Assembly: GCA_034509735.1 (NCBI GenBank)
Contig: JACGWO010000002.1
Location: forward strand, 22,925,636-22,989,635
Length of the DNA stretch: 64,000 nucleotides
Direction: 5' to 3'
Origin: Sesamum alatum
Lineage: Eukaryota > Streptophyta > Magnoliopsida > Lamiales > Pedaliaceae
Shown: positions 21,471 through 32,462 of the stretch, in pieces
Position numbering within the stretch: position 1 is the stretch's first letter
How the letters are laid out: every line of letters begins with the position of its first letter
The notes under the pieces: model-generated
Told to the model about the DNA's origin: nothing
The model's database searches: none
The model's input: only the letters and a program-made list of their open reading frames with translations
Translations under genes and position numbers: made by a program

Positions 21471-23979
21471 CTCGCTACGAAGGCATTCTTTGGAACAAAG
21501 ATGACGCAAGGATCCTCTATACATGAAGATGGGTCAAGATGCTTATCCTAGTGGATAGCTCGAGGACCTCAAAGCGGGGCTCGATAACGAGACGTACATT
21601 GATGTGATCCTTCAGTCACTCCCACCCTCATTCGACCAATTTATTATTAACTACAACATGAATGCACTTGAGATGGGCATACATGAGTTAATAAATATAT
21701 TCGTCCAATACGAGGCAACGAACAATAAGTCTGCGCAGTCAATATTGATTGGAATAGCTTCGACTTCCAAAGCAAAAGGCCAGGGTGCCAGATGCTGGAA
21801 AAGGAAGAAGGGGAAAGGAAAGGCCGTCGCAGCTGCTGCAAACGCTAGGAGCATTCCCGTTGGCAAAGTGGGGAAAGACAAGAGAAAGAGGAAGGTTGGT
21901 TCAGAGAAATAGTTGAGGGCAAATGACATATGCGTACACTGCCGTGAGAAAGGGCATTGGAAGAGAGGTTACCCCAACTTCCTCTCTGAGGTATGTTGGT
22001 GGTCGAGGTTAATATGGTCACTAACTCTGCTTCTTGGGTATTAGATACCGGCTGTGGAGATCACCATTTGCAATGACTTACAGGTACTGAAAAGAAGCAG
22101 AAGACTAAGTAAAAGCGAGATAGTCCTAAGGTTTGGCGATGGCAAGGCCGTTGCTGCTGAAGTTGTAGGAATCGTTAGGTTAGCAGTTAGTGATCATGTT
22201 AGGTTAGAATTAAAGGATTGTTATTATGTACCTAGCATGATAAAAAATATCATTTCCGTTCCGTTGTTAGACAATAGTGGCTGTGAATTTTTTATCAATA
22301 AAAAAATTGCTTTTATTTGATGAAAGATGGGTTTTCTCATCTGCTAGGCACACTTAACAATGGTCTTTATATTCTGCAAAAGTTTGATTTAATCATGACT
22401 GCTTGACACAAACGTAACTTAGATGATCTTCAACACACACAGTTATGGCATGCAAGGCTAGGTCACATCTCTCAAGATAGGATTAAAAGATTGGTAGACT
22501 CAAACAACCTAGATGTGGGCGATTTGAGCAATCTACTAACCTATGAATCCTGCCTAAAAGGGAAAATGACCAAGAAACCCTTTGTTGGACAAAGCACGCT
22601 TGCCACAGGTCTATTGGACTTAGTCCATAGGGACGTGTATGGACCACTAAGTACTCAAGCTAGAGGTGGATTCTCTTACTTCATAACCTTCACCGATGAT
22701 CACTCACGGTATGGTTATGTTTACCTAATGAGGTATAAATCTGAAGCTCTTGTTAGCTTTAAAGACTTTAGACTTGAAGTTGAGAACCAAACCGAATGCC
22801 AAATTAAAGTCCTACGGTCAGACTAAGGTGGTGAGTACCTAAGTGGCGAATTTCCTGATTATCTAAAAGAGAATGGTATAATCTCTCAATGGACACCTCA
22901 GTTAAATGAAGTCTCTGAAAGGAGGAATTGAACCTTATTAGACATAGTTCGATCCATGATGAGCTTTACAGAATTGCCCTTATCTTTCTGGAGCTACGCA
23001 CTTGAGACAACAACTAAGTTATTAAACATGGCGCCGTCTAGTATCGTTGCCCAAACGCCATATGAGATATGGCACGGCAACCCTGCATCCTACAAATACT
23101 TGAGAGTGTGGGGATAGCCCTGCACACGTCATGAGGTTAGTGGGAGACAGGTTAGAGTCTAGATCTAGCTTGTACAGGTTCATTGGCGATGCGAAGGAAA
23201 CTGCAGGTTATTACTTTTATGACCCCTCTGAACAAAAAGGTATTTGTTTTAAGGAATGCAGTGTTCTTGAAAAAGGGTTTCTCATCGAATTCCCAACATG
23301 ATGAATTGCTCCTTGAGGAATCAAGCGAGACACTTCAGTCATCAGTGCCAAGAGCTACAGATGCCACGATAAGAGGCTTTAGGTTAAGTGCCCGACGGAT
23401 GGAGCTGCCCCGTGAGGCTCAACATGTTGAACAGCCTCTTCAGGCCCAGCATGTTGAGCAGTCTCTCGTGGAGCCAACCACAGTACCAGAACCACCAGCT
23501 CCTGTTGTGTCTGCCCCCGTGGTTCCCACTGGTGTTCCAGCCTCCGTAGGTCAGCAAGAGTGTTGCGTCGTCCCGAGAGGTATGGCTTCTTAGGCATGAC
23601 TAGTCAATTGGATAATGATCCTAAGATATACGGGAACGCGATGTCGAGCGTCGACTCAGGGAGGTGGCTTGAGTCCATGAAAGCCGAAATGGACTCCAAG
23701 AGCACAAACCAAGTATGGACGCTTGTGGAACTTCCCAAAGGGGTTAAACTCGTTGGGTGTAAATGGGTCTTTACGCGTAAAACTTTGGGCTGATGGAGAA
23801 GTAACTACCTATTCGCCAGTAGCCATGGCTAAGTCCATTTTGATTATGCTTGCCATAACTGCATGGTAGACTATGAAATATGGCAGATGGACGTGAAAAA
23901 AACTTTCCGTCATAGTTTCATTGAGGAAGAGATCTATATGGATCAGCTGGAGGGATTCACTGTTGTTGGAGAAGAGTAG
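21471..23979 (+). pseudogene. gag-pol: Copia gag end, protease, integrase, RT start, copy D
   Basis: Gag resumes (AFFGTK-like), and 21604-21912 reads MILQSLPPSFDQF through the basic KRKKGKGKA linker. The zinc knuckle near 21930 is CVHCREKGHWKRGY, with the last Cys changed to Tyr. Protease WVLDTGCG (about 22040) is followed by a frameshift. Integrase N-terminal and core segments lie at 22320-22826; 'SD' is followed by a stop in place of R of SDRGGEY. C-terminal pieces reach 23180, and 23183-23593 covers the variable linker. RT begins at 23640 (SSVDSGRWLESMKAEMDS, VGCKWVF) and loses the KARLVAKGYTQRPG block by deletion. It is cut at 23979 by a solo LTR. Multiple stops make it inactive. Confidence 0.85.
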
Positions 23980-24488
23980 TGTAGCACCCCCTACATCATA
24001 ACGCTTTATTACCACTAATTATAATACATCCTAAATTGTGAAATACAAATTCAAATAAAAATCTAATTTCTTTGTAGTTATGTAGCTAGAGATCTCAACC
24101 CGATATCTCAACCCAAGATGTCACTGTTGACCTACCTAATAAGACTGGAAGCACGACTTATGATTCAATTCAGCGAGTCACTACGACTTATAACCTGAAA
24201 AATACGTGGCAAGAAATGTGCTGCCTACTCAATAAGTATAGCTAATTAGCTTATATATATACAAACACATGCGCACTAGGAGAAATTCCATATAATTGTT
24301 GCTAACCAACAATGATTCGTCATACCATTACCACAGAATCACAAAATAACCAATAGTAATAATCATATATTAATACACAATATAATATACTCAAAATTAC
24401 TATTTATTCTCTTAAGGCCTTGCTTACCCGATCTGGAGTGCATCACTCAATGGTCTTTGCAGGCTATCATTACCTCCATCACTATATC

Positions 24489-24660
24489 CCATTTTTTTCT
24501 CGATATCACACAACACACAGCTGGTACGATACCTCATCATCATTGATACACACAGCACATAGCTCGTATGATATCCCATCATCAATCATATCACGCAACA
24601 CACAGCTCGTATGATATGTCACATCGTCTTGATTGATCAATGACAGCACACAACTCGTCA
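24489..24660. repeat. Minisatellite-like tandem repeat in the gypsy-like LTR
   Basis: About four diverged copies of a 45-60 bp unit are present, built on 'cacacagctcgtatgatat' and 'catcatcaatcatatca'. The copies are degenerate and vary in length. Confidence 0.7.
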
Positions 24661-24945
24661 TTAATCATATCATCATAAGCCATTTCAGTATGCGCCCTAG
24701 TTAGGTAAGCAATATCTTTATCTCAATCGACATCAACAACATCATTAATTTCAACATTCAGTTTCATTCTATCGATTTCCACCAATGACGTTCTCATTCA
24801 ATTTTATTCAATGATCAAATGTACGATCACACAATCATTCATTTGACTTCCGTACAACACACCCACAAATAAGCATATAATAACAATTTCACAGATTAAT
24901 AACGTAAACCGACAACCAACCAATAAATAACAATCAAATATACAA

Positions 24946-24974
24946 ATATATATATATATATATTTATATATATA
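24946..24974. repeat. (TA)n microsatellite
   Basis: An interrupted TA run lies within the gypsy-like LTR and could act as a TATA region. Confidence 0.85.
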
Positions 24975-26412
24975 ACTCAGACAAAAACCAATCATTACAA
25001 TTAAGTATACAACTTAAGTACATACATATCCATATCTATATATATAAGTCCAATTAACTATACTTACCTCAAATCGCAAAATGATTACGTTAATAGGAGG
25101 AGTTGTTCAACCCTCTACTTTATCTTCTTGTCCTATAATAAGTTATAATATGTATAATCAATTTATCAAAAGTATCGTAAATTCTAAATAAAATATTAAA
25201 TAATATTTGACATTTTTCATCAATCTTTTTAATATTTCATTTATATTAAAATTCAAACTCCTACCCCTTTTTCGTTTAAATAACTAGACATTATAAGCTT
25301 TTCCGGTATATATCTAATTTATCCATTAAGTCATAAGAGTTTATTTTATCAAACCCCTCAATAACATCCCTAAATTAAATTATTGTGAAATCTCATATTC
25401 TTTTGTAACAAATATAATGTTTCTCAAATACAATTCCCTAATATTTCTCAAATATAATTTTTCAATATTTTCATTAATTTATGTCAATTCTTTACAATTA
25501 TAATAATTAAGTAAACGCCGGTATATAAAATTAAGTATTTATTAATAAATCCAATTAATTTGAGTAAACCAATTATATCAATGATTAAATATTTAATTAA
25601 TCGGCTATAACACTCTTAATTCAAATGAAATAGTTAGCTGATCACTAATTGTAAGTAATTGAATTTATCAATTTTTATGATTAAATAATAAAAGGAATCT
25701 TACAAATGGAATTTGGTAAACTCACTAATTAAACATTAATTATTAGAGCCAAATCTCTTCAGTAAAACACAGTTAAAAATAATCAGTTTAACAAGTTAAT
25801 ATCTGTTCAATCGACACTCCAATTAACTAACTATAATGCAATTTTGGCTAAAACTGAAAATTAAATACTCGTTAACTAATTAAGCATTCAATTGTTTAAG
25901 GAAGTTAATCACAATCTTGAGGCTGGAGCATACCTTTGTTTAATGGCCATTTTCTTATGTAAGTGCCTAGCATTTCTTGTGTGGAAAGAACGAATATCTT
26001 GAAGACTTATATATATAATTGACCCGCTGGATGAACTTCTACTCCCAAGGTTTATAAGGATTAATGTAGAATATTTTAGAAAATTGACACGTTGCATGTG
26101 ATGAGCAGCCACTACTCCCAAGGGTTAATTCGCACATGGCTACACCCAATTTCTACCAACCTTGAATGCTTTTATGCCTTTCTTTGTCCTTTCCTTTTTT
26201 CTTTCAACCTTTCTCAAAATTCTATTTTCAACCCCTAAATTTTTAAAATTATTATATTTGAACACAAAAACTTTATAAAATTCCAAATTAATCCCTAACT
26301 TATCTAATATAATTCAAATTTCAACCAATAATTTATTTATTAATCAGTTTAGATTACTCTACTATGTACCCATTAGTCCCTCAATTATGTCGAAAAATAT
26401 GTGGATGTTACA

Positions 26413-27372
26413 AGTAGAAAGTCTGCCATCTCCAAACGTCCATCTATGCCCTCAAGCAAGCATTTCGAAGTTGGAACATTCCTTTTGATGAAGTCATACA
26501 GGGATATGATTTCATCAAGAATGAATGTGACCCTTGTATATACAAGAAGGTCAGTGGGAGCTTAATAGTGTTCCTAGTGCTTTATGTGGACAACATTCTG
26601 CTCATTAGTAATGACGTCAAAAATTTTAGGTGACACAGAAGCATGGTTGTCTACTCAATTCTGCCTGAAGGATTTGGATGAAGCTTCCTACATTCTAGGC
26701 ATCACGATCTTCAGGGATAGATCTAAACAAATGTTAGGAATGACCAAAACTCGTACGTTGAGAAAATCTTAAAAAGGTTCAAAATGGATAACTCTAAAAC
26801 CATGAGACATGGGGTCAAGTTATCCAAGAAGCAGTACCCAACTAATGAGGAGCTTGAGAGGATGAAGGACATCCCTTATACTTCCACCATAGGCAGCATC
26901 CAGTATGTCGTTCACTGCACTACGCCTGACGTCGATTACGCTTTGAGTGTAACCAGTAGATATCCGTCCTGTGCAGGTAAGGCACATTAGATTGCAGTCA
27001 AGAGCATTCTGAAGTACCTAAGAAGAACTAAAGATATGTTCTTAGTCTATGGCGGTGGGGAGTTGATACTGGAAGGTATTATTGTTGCTAGCTTCTAGTT
27101 AGACGATGACGATGCCATATCTCAGTCAGGAGCGTGTTCAGGCTTAATGGTGGAGTGGTAGCTTGGAAAAGTTCCAAGAAGGATACCACGACCGATTCCA
27201 GCACTGAAGCTGAATACATAGCAGTTTCAGAAGCTGCTAAAGAGGCGGTTTGGATGAGAAATACACCCAAGAGTTGGGTGTGGTGCCTAGCATTGTTGAG
27301 CCAGTGGTTATCTTCTATAATATCAACGGGGCTATAAATGCAAGCAAAGGAACCGAGATCTCATCACCGATC
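26413..27372 (+). pseudogene. pol: Copia RT end and RNase H, copy D
   Basis: RT continues after the solo LTR: SIYALKQAFRSWN, then VFLVLYVDNILLISND near 26566-26610, where the second Asp of YVDD is Asn. 26584-26772 and 26784-26990 carry the region up to the VDYALSVTSRYPSCAGKAH segment. RNase H pieces follow (FRLNGGVVAWKSSK, AEYIAVSEAAKEAVWM at 27134-27270) with a frameshift near 27060-27120 in the first Asp motif. The coding region stops at the SHHR motif and joins the LTR directly at 27373, so the last 50 or so codons and the polypurine tract are deleted. Confidence 0.85.
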
Positions 27373-27658
27373 TGTTAGAATAGGTGACCGGAACGCCAAT
27401 TAGATTGACCTTGATGTAATCTATTTTTGACAATGTCAATGTAATTGTAATAAAGTGAGTATTCATGTTTAGCAATTCTATTTGTTGTGCTCGCTATTTA
27501 TGTTTATTTTATTAACATCACAACAAAGCCCACAGACCAAATGTACAACCCATATAGTTGGGTCATGCATTGGATGACAGCTATGAAACCAACTTTTAAG
27601 GTTGGGTCTGAAACGTTCGAAGTCAAGGACCTCGAGATAGGGCATCGAGGGTCCTATA
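27373..27658 (+). mobile_element. Subfamily B LTR between copies D and E, first part
   Basis: It starts TGTTAGAATAGGTGACCGG and runs 286 bp to 'ctcgagatagggcatcgag', where a reversed B' LTR begins. The remaining part, after a gap of several hundred bases of LTR sequence, is 39601-41020. It acts as the 3' LTR of copy D and the 5' LTR of copy E. Confidence 0.85.
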
Positions 27659-28454
27659 TGAAGGGAAGCGGATCGGCCGAGGAACGCGGCGGAAGTGCGG
27701 TGGAGATAAAAATGTGCGGAATAAAAGAATTTAAATTGCGTTCAAGAGGTGTGCCCTTGAACGTTTTCGGGCTATCGGTGTATAAACGCAGAATATATAC
27801 ATATAAAATAAATAAGCATTCGTGGCTATAGAATAAAGAATAAAATCGAGAGCATAAATGTAAATCGGAATAACTTTCCAGATTTTGTATTTTGATCGGC
27901 TACACGCGTTGATTCCTCCCGACGTTCATCCACGCTAGGTCCCAACGTAGAGACCCTCTAACGTAGTCCACACCACACCGGGAGAGATCTCGTTTTTCTT
28001 GCTAGAGAAAAACATATCTAGAGGATGAAATCAAAGAAGGGATTACACTATCAAATTAGTGTTCCTTCTTTATCTCACTTTGTCCTTCAATTGATCCTAG
28101 ATCAATGAAGCAACAAAGAGGATGTAGAGAGTAGAGAGAGAGGGTAGAGAGTGTTCATCTTTTTCCTAGAAAAAGATGAATAATGAAATTCATCATTCAT
28201 AGGTGTTAGTATATATTCATATATATATAAATTAATGTGATTATTGGAATGTGTCTAGGTTCATCCAAGGATGTCTACATACATCGCAATCAATCACCAT
28301 CAATTCTTCAATCAAGCCTACCATCTTTTAAGGTATGATCAAATCATACCAAAAGGGAAGGGCTTGATTGGAGTTGTTTTGTCTCTTACCAAAAGAGACA
28401 AGTCAACTAACACCTAGCATCCAACATGGCTGATTTTTGTTTGGCCATGCTTAA
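27659..28454 (-). mobile_element. Reversed B' LTR, left part (LTR 3' end)
   Basis: It begins TGAAGGGAAGCGGATC, the reverse complement of a B' LTR end, and matches 6240-7047 in reverse. That includes the CT-rich and TA-rich segments and a 'catccaaggatgtct' stretch. It is split at 28454 by the complete A element. Left edge: it abuts the + strand B LTR after 'cctata'. No matching right duplication survives. Confidence 0.85.
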
Positions 28455-29748
28455 TGTTAGAATAGGTGACCATGTAGCCAATCTTGGCAGAAAAAATGTA
28501 ACCTATGTCTAAACAATTTCAAGGATTTGATAAATTATTAATGAATAAGAAGTGATATTCATTTGGCATTACTTTATTTATGTTCAGTTTATCTGCTTTA
28601 TATTTCTGTTCACTACGCAAACAAAGCCCACGTACTGAAAATACATTTCGGGGACTGGGACTACGCTTGGAGGTAGGTCCATGAAATCAGTCTTGCCGAA
28701 TCAGTCCGGAAAAACTCCAAGTCAAGGAATCTCAAAAAATGGGTAACGAGATTCCCCTTGAGACTTGCACTAAGTATCTGCTGTCGTATTTCATCAACGG
28801 GTGACGAGGGTCATCTAAGCAGTGTTAGTGGGTTAGCCCGCTAGGGAGCAGCTGACTGAGATGACTCGCGGGAACCGTCTTACGGAGGACCTTGAGTAGG
28901 GTCGGTTAGGTATGACGTGTGTTCCCGATTCCAACAGTACAGGTCAAGTCTTTTGACTTGAGGAACTGCTGAGTTTACCTGTACATCAGGGCTGTATCTT
29001 AGATATGGTGAGAGATTGCTAAGAAAGCACTTGAGTAGTCATAAGCCATGTCTAGTGCAGCTCCAGTGTACAGATTGACAGTAGTTTCCAAGAAAGGATC
29101 TGTCTCCTGTCAAAAGGCATTGACAGTTGAGTCTTACAAATGCTCTGTGTCTTGTCCCTAAAATCTGTGGCCATAGTAACTGAACAGAAGGGAAGGTTTC
29201 CCTTGTGGCGTTTAGTAAAGGACAGACCGACACTTAGGTCCAAAATGGGTACCTGCATTTTCCGTGCCCTAGACCCTAAGTGGTGAGACCGTAGACGGAA
29301 GGACAAGTGTACTGTTAGAGCCTAAATGTTCATTCCCGTATATTCACCTAGTCTCTAGTGCCATGGACCGTTGCTAAATGGCCACCCATGGTAACGGGCG
29401 GATTCTAGGAATCCGACCAAGTCTAGCTGAAGGTGAACCTAAAGAGTCACACACAATCCGCACACAGAAAGTATTTAATTTAGAATTAAATATTTGGAGA
29501 AATGGAATGATTAAATTGGATTTAATCGGGTCCTTAATTTCTTGGAAAGAATTAATTTCTTTTATTGGGTAAAAAGAATTTATCTAATAAATTAGATTTA
29601 TTAGAAAATTAATTTAATGGGCTTAGAATAAATATTTATATTTAATATATTAATTTATTGCCCTTGGAATATTTAAATAGGTTTTAAATATTCCATTAAA
29701 TTAAATTAATGGTTGAGATTAAAAGGAGAGATGGATGGCTAGGATTAA

Positions 29749-29798
29749 TTTGACTAGGTCAAATTACTACTTTGACTAGGTCAAAATCCTAGTCAAAT
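29749..29798 (+). promoter_or_regulatory. Inverted W-box pairs upstream of the LTR TATA box
   Basis: TTTGACTAGGTCAAA-type inverted repeats occur twice, followed by a single AGTCAAA, all ending about 45 bp before the TATA box. TTGAC is the WRKY-binding core. The arrangement recurs in the 3' LTR (37866-37928) and in the reversed LTRs (47160-47225 and 54702-54757). Confidence 0.55.
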
Positions 29799-29843
29799 TA
29801 GTCTTCTTAGAGTTGGAGTTTAAAGAGGATTAAACTACTCCTC

Positions 29844-29851
29844 TATATATA
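29844..29851 (+). promoter_or_regulatory. TATA box of the A 5' LTR
   Basis: TATATATA in 'ctcctctatatatactcc', with the same sequence in the 3' LTR at 37975-37982. It is the expected core promoter for genomic RNA; the start would lie about 30 bp downstream. Confidence 0.6.
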
Positions 29852-30437
29852 CTCCTAGCTCCTCACCTTAAGAGAGATGATGATTCTTCAACACACACAC
29901 ACACAAACCGTGTGCTCTGTCTCTCTCTCTCTCGTCCGCCTCTCTCCTCTCTCTCTCCAAGAATTGTTCTTGTTCTTTTGTGTTAACAATTGAACAAAAG
30001 GAGGATTAATCCCATTAAATAATAATGTGTGATTGATCCGTCCTCTCCAAATAAAACACTTGTTCGTTCGCTAGCACGAAGTACAAGATACGTGGGCGGA
30101 TTGCGTGTCATGATTTAGAGGATATCACATACGAGATTTGGAGCAAATCGGGGAACAACGTGAGTACCAGTTAGAAGAGGAAAACGACGAACCGGTAGGT
30201 CTCTATTTACGTTTTCGTCCTCTTTTATTTTACAAATCCTATGGCCAACATGATTGTATCTATGTTCTTCATTCATGAGATACACCACACACCCGGGAAC
30301 TTCAAGGGCCCACCCCTTGAACGTGTTTTAATTTTATACGTATATTACATGTTTAAATTCTGGAATTTAAATTTATACCGCGCTTCCGCATTCGCGCTAT
30401 TCCCGGGACAATCCACACGCCTATCCCAGGCTTTCAG

Positions 30438-30449
30438 TGGTATCAGAGC
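30438..30449 (+). other. Primer binding site (initiator tRNA-Met), A element
   Basis: TGGTATCAGAGC begins one base after the LTR end and is complementary to the 3' end of plant initiator tRNA-Met, the usual copia primer. The same site follows the LTR at 41022. Confidence 0.93.
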
Positions 30450-32462
30450 CCGATTCGGTGTATAGGCCTAGGATTTTGTGTGCGTTTTAAGCATGAAAAA
30501 CGTGTTTAGCATGTTTTAATTATTTCTTCATATTTTTATCGTTAAAGCATGTCGTTTTTCTTGCTTTCAATTCGTATGATTTTTGGTATGTTGGTATTTT
30601 CTGTTTTTTCTTGGGAAACGGGGGCAAAATCGAACGAAATGGAGAAACACAGCACGCGGCCAGCCGGTGGCTGACCGCGCACGTTGTGCGCCCAGGCGAG
30701 GCGGACGCGCGCAGGCAGAGTAGGCTAGCACGCTGGGGAGCCTGCGCGCGAGCATGCAGATGAAGGAGTCTGCGCGCACGCGCCCCGAATGTACGCCCTA
30801 TGCGCACGCGCGCGCGGCGCTTGCATACTGGATGGGCCGCGCGCGCGTTCGGTAGGCGCGCTCGATGCGCGTGCGCACGCGCGCACCTGCCGGCCGGCAG
30901 AGGCGCCTGCGCACGGCAGCCTGCCAGCGCGCGGCTGTGCAGAAAGCTGTCGACCAGGCGCGTGCGCACGCAGGCAGGGGCCTATGCGCGCGCGCTCGGT
31001 CAGGCAGAGCCTGCGCGCGCCGGCTGACTGCGGCCGGTGGCGGCAGTCGGTTGACGCCGACGTCTTTCTCGTTATTTTCAATTTTTTAATTTTTTGTGAT
31101 TAATTCTGAAAATTCATTTTGTTTAATTTTGTGTATTTTCTAAGAACATTATTTTGGAAGGTTAAGTTTATTGGATTTGGAATCCCGGGGATAACTTACC
31201 TACAAATAATGAGGAAGGGTCTTCCTAAAACGGGAAATATTATTGCCAACGGTTGTACCATATTTTTCATACGTGGCACATTTATTTTATCTTGGATTTA
31301 TATGACTGGTAATCATGGAATGTTAGCATATATTTATGTGATTGGATCATGAGATTATGTGCGTTAAATGGAAATGGATGATCACGAGCCCTAGATCGAA
31401 TGTATTGTTTAATTTTATGTTGGGCCTGTGTGCCTCTTTTTCTGCTTTCTCCTTCTCCCCTTCTAGTTGCCTTGGAATAATAAGGCATTCTTCCTCCCTC
31501 CTAATGTACTCCCTCCGGGTTTTCGCTGGGGTTTCTTTTTTAATATGTAATGAGAGTAGAATAGGAGTGAGGTTTTAATTTTTAATGTATTTGGTGGAGA
31601 AGAAGGAAGGACCACATGGAGAGCCCAGAACGGAGGATCCAAGGCGTTTCCATGAAAGAATGAAACAGAAAAGAGACCAAGGCCCATCAGAATGATGATT
31701 GGGTTACTATTAATATAATAGTGTAGGATTAACCCTAGATTGACCATAGATCCACTGCGGGCTCAGTGGGTCGCATAGGATTCGGGCTCGTGATCATCCA
31801 ACAGGGGCGTGCTAGGCTTTAATTTTGCATGTGGTTGTTATAATGGATGAATGGATTTTATTTATCATATAACTGCTATGGGATCCAATTTATTTATTTA
31901 CGCATTATGGATGAATGTGTTTATATTTATGCATGTGAGATCTCGGTCATTTACTACTCTCCCATTGGTTGGACCAATGTCCAAATATTAGGCCCTAGAC
32001 AAAACTGGACATGGACTCTAGGAGTTTGTCCATGCCTTCTACTCCATGGCATAGTGAGAAAGCTAATTTAGGTCGATAGCATGGTCTCACGAGTCGTGGC
32101 ACGTCTATCGTACTTAAAAGAAGCTGCACTGTGTCATGAACGAAAAGTAGACCACTGTTACCTGTCTCATGAGTCGTGGAGGTAGCAGCGGGTCTATCAT
32201 TAAGTTGATTGGGTCGGGTCTAATGCCCGATTAACATGATTTGCTTGGAGTCCTCGGGATCATGTGAAAGGGTGAGGTAATAATCTTGGGAATCTCGTGG
32301 AACGAGAATGGTATGGCATACCGCCCACAGGATACTTCCCATGCGAATCGTAAAAGCGGGGTATGGGAAAATTCGTTGTGGATCCCAAGCCCACTAGGAA
32401 AAGGTTTCCCGAAAACAACGTTTGAGAGTACCGTATTTTTGTATAAATAGTGGGAGCATTAA
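30450..32462 (+). other. Untranslated leader of the A element
   Basis: About 2 kb without conserved coding sequence. It contains, in order, an extremely GC-rich island (30650-31070) and AT-rich sequence. A block then runs from 'gatgatcacgagccc' (31377) through a pyrimidine run to 'taatgagagtag' (31548), followed by the 'gatccactgcgggctcag' and 'aacaggggcgtgctaggctt' blocks. Palindromes CACGAGTCGTG (32088-32098) and CATGAGTCGTG (32168-32178) and the purine block 'aatagtgggagcatt' come last. The same order is seen in copies B1, D and E and the reversed A element. Leaders of this kind may hold packaging and dimerisation signals, an inference here. Confidence 0.85.
30650..31070. other. GC-rich island in the leader
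   Basis: About 420 bp composed largely of GCGC, CGCG and GCAGGC words sit in an otherwise AT-rich leader, about 200 bp after the primer site. Smaller islands occupy the same place in copy E (41255-41390) and copy F (58650-58800). Long open frames on both strands are Arg/Ala-rich by composition and not conserved, so I do not call genes. Confidence 0.8.

Larger units (their letters stand above)
23980..26412. mobile_element. Solo LTR of a different family, probably Ty3/gypsy-type
   Basis: This 2,433-bp AT-rich insert begins TGTAGCACCCCC, ends GGATGTTACA and is flanked by AGTAG at 23975-23979 and 26413-26417. Copia RT reads on across it. The complementary ends (TGTAGCA / TGTTACA) resemble those of many plant gypsy LTRs; that assignment is from general knowledge. 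No protein domain, primer site or polypurine tract is seen inside, so it is a solo LTR or a coding-free element. Orientation cannot be decided because the ends are near-palindromic. Confidence 0.75.
28455..30436 (+). repeat. 5' LTR of full-length A element
   Basis: 1,982 bp, TG...CA. Features in order: conserved U3 block (about 29346-29398), 'gaacctaaagagtcacacac' segment, AT-rich stretch, inverted W-boxes, TATATATA at 29844, CA/CT-rich tract, AATAAA near 30050, and the terminal 'ggctttca'. Confidence 0.95.

Noticed and set aside
23980..26412. Reading this insert as a Helitron or a gene intron
   Set aside because: It has TG...CA ends and a 5-bp target repeat, which fit an LTR; there is no TC...CTRR end and no host exon on either side.
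30438..30449. Possible tRNA gene fragment at the primer binding sites
   Set aside because: Only 12 bases complementary to the tRNA end are present, at the fixed position after the LTR, so it is a primer site.
30520..31103. Overlapping long open frames on both strands in the GC-rich island, giving Arg/Ala-rich proteins
   Set aside because: GC-rich DNA lacks stop codons by composition. The frames overlap on both strands, have no domain and are not kept in the matching islands of copies E and F.
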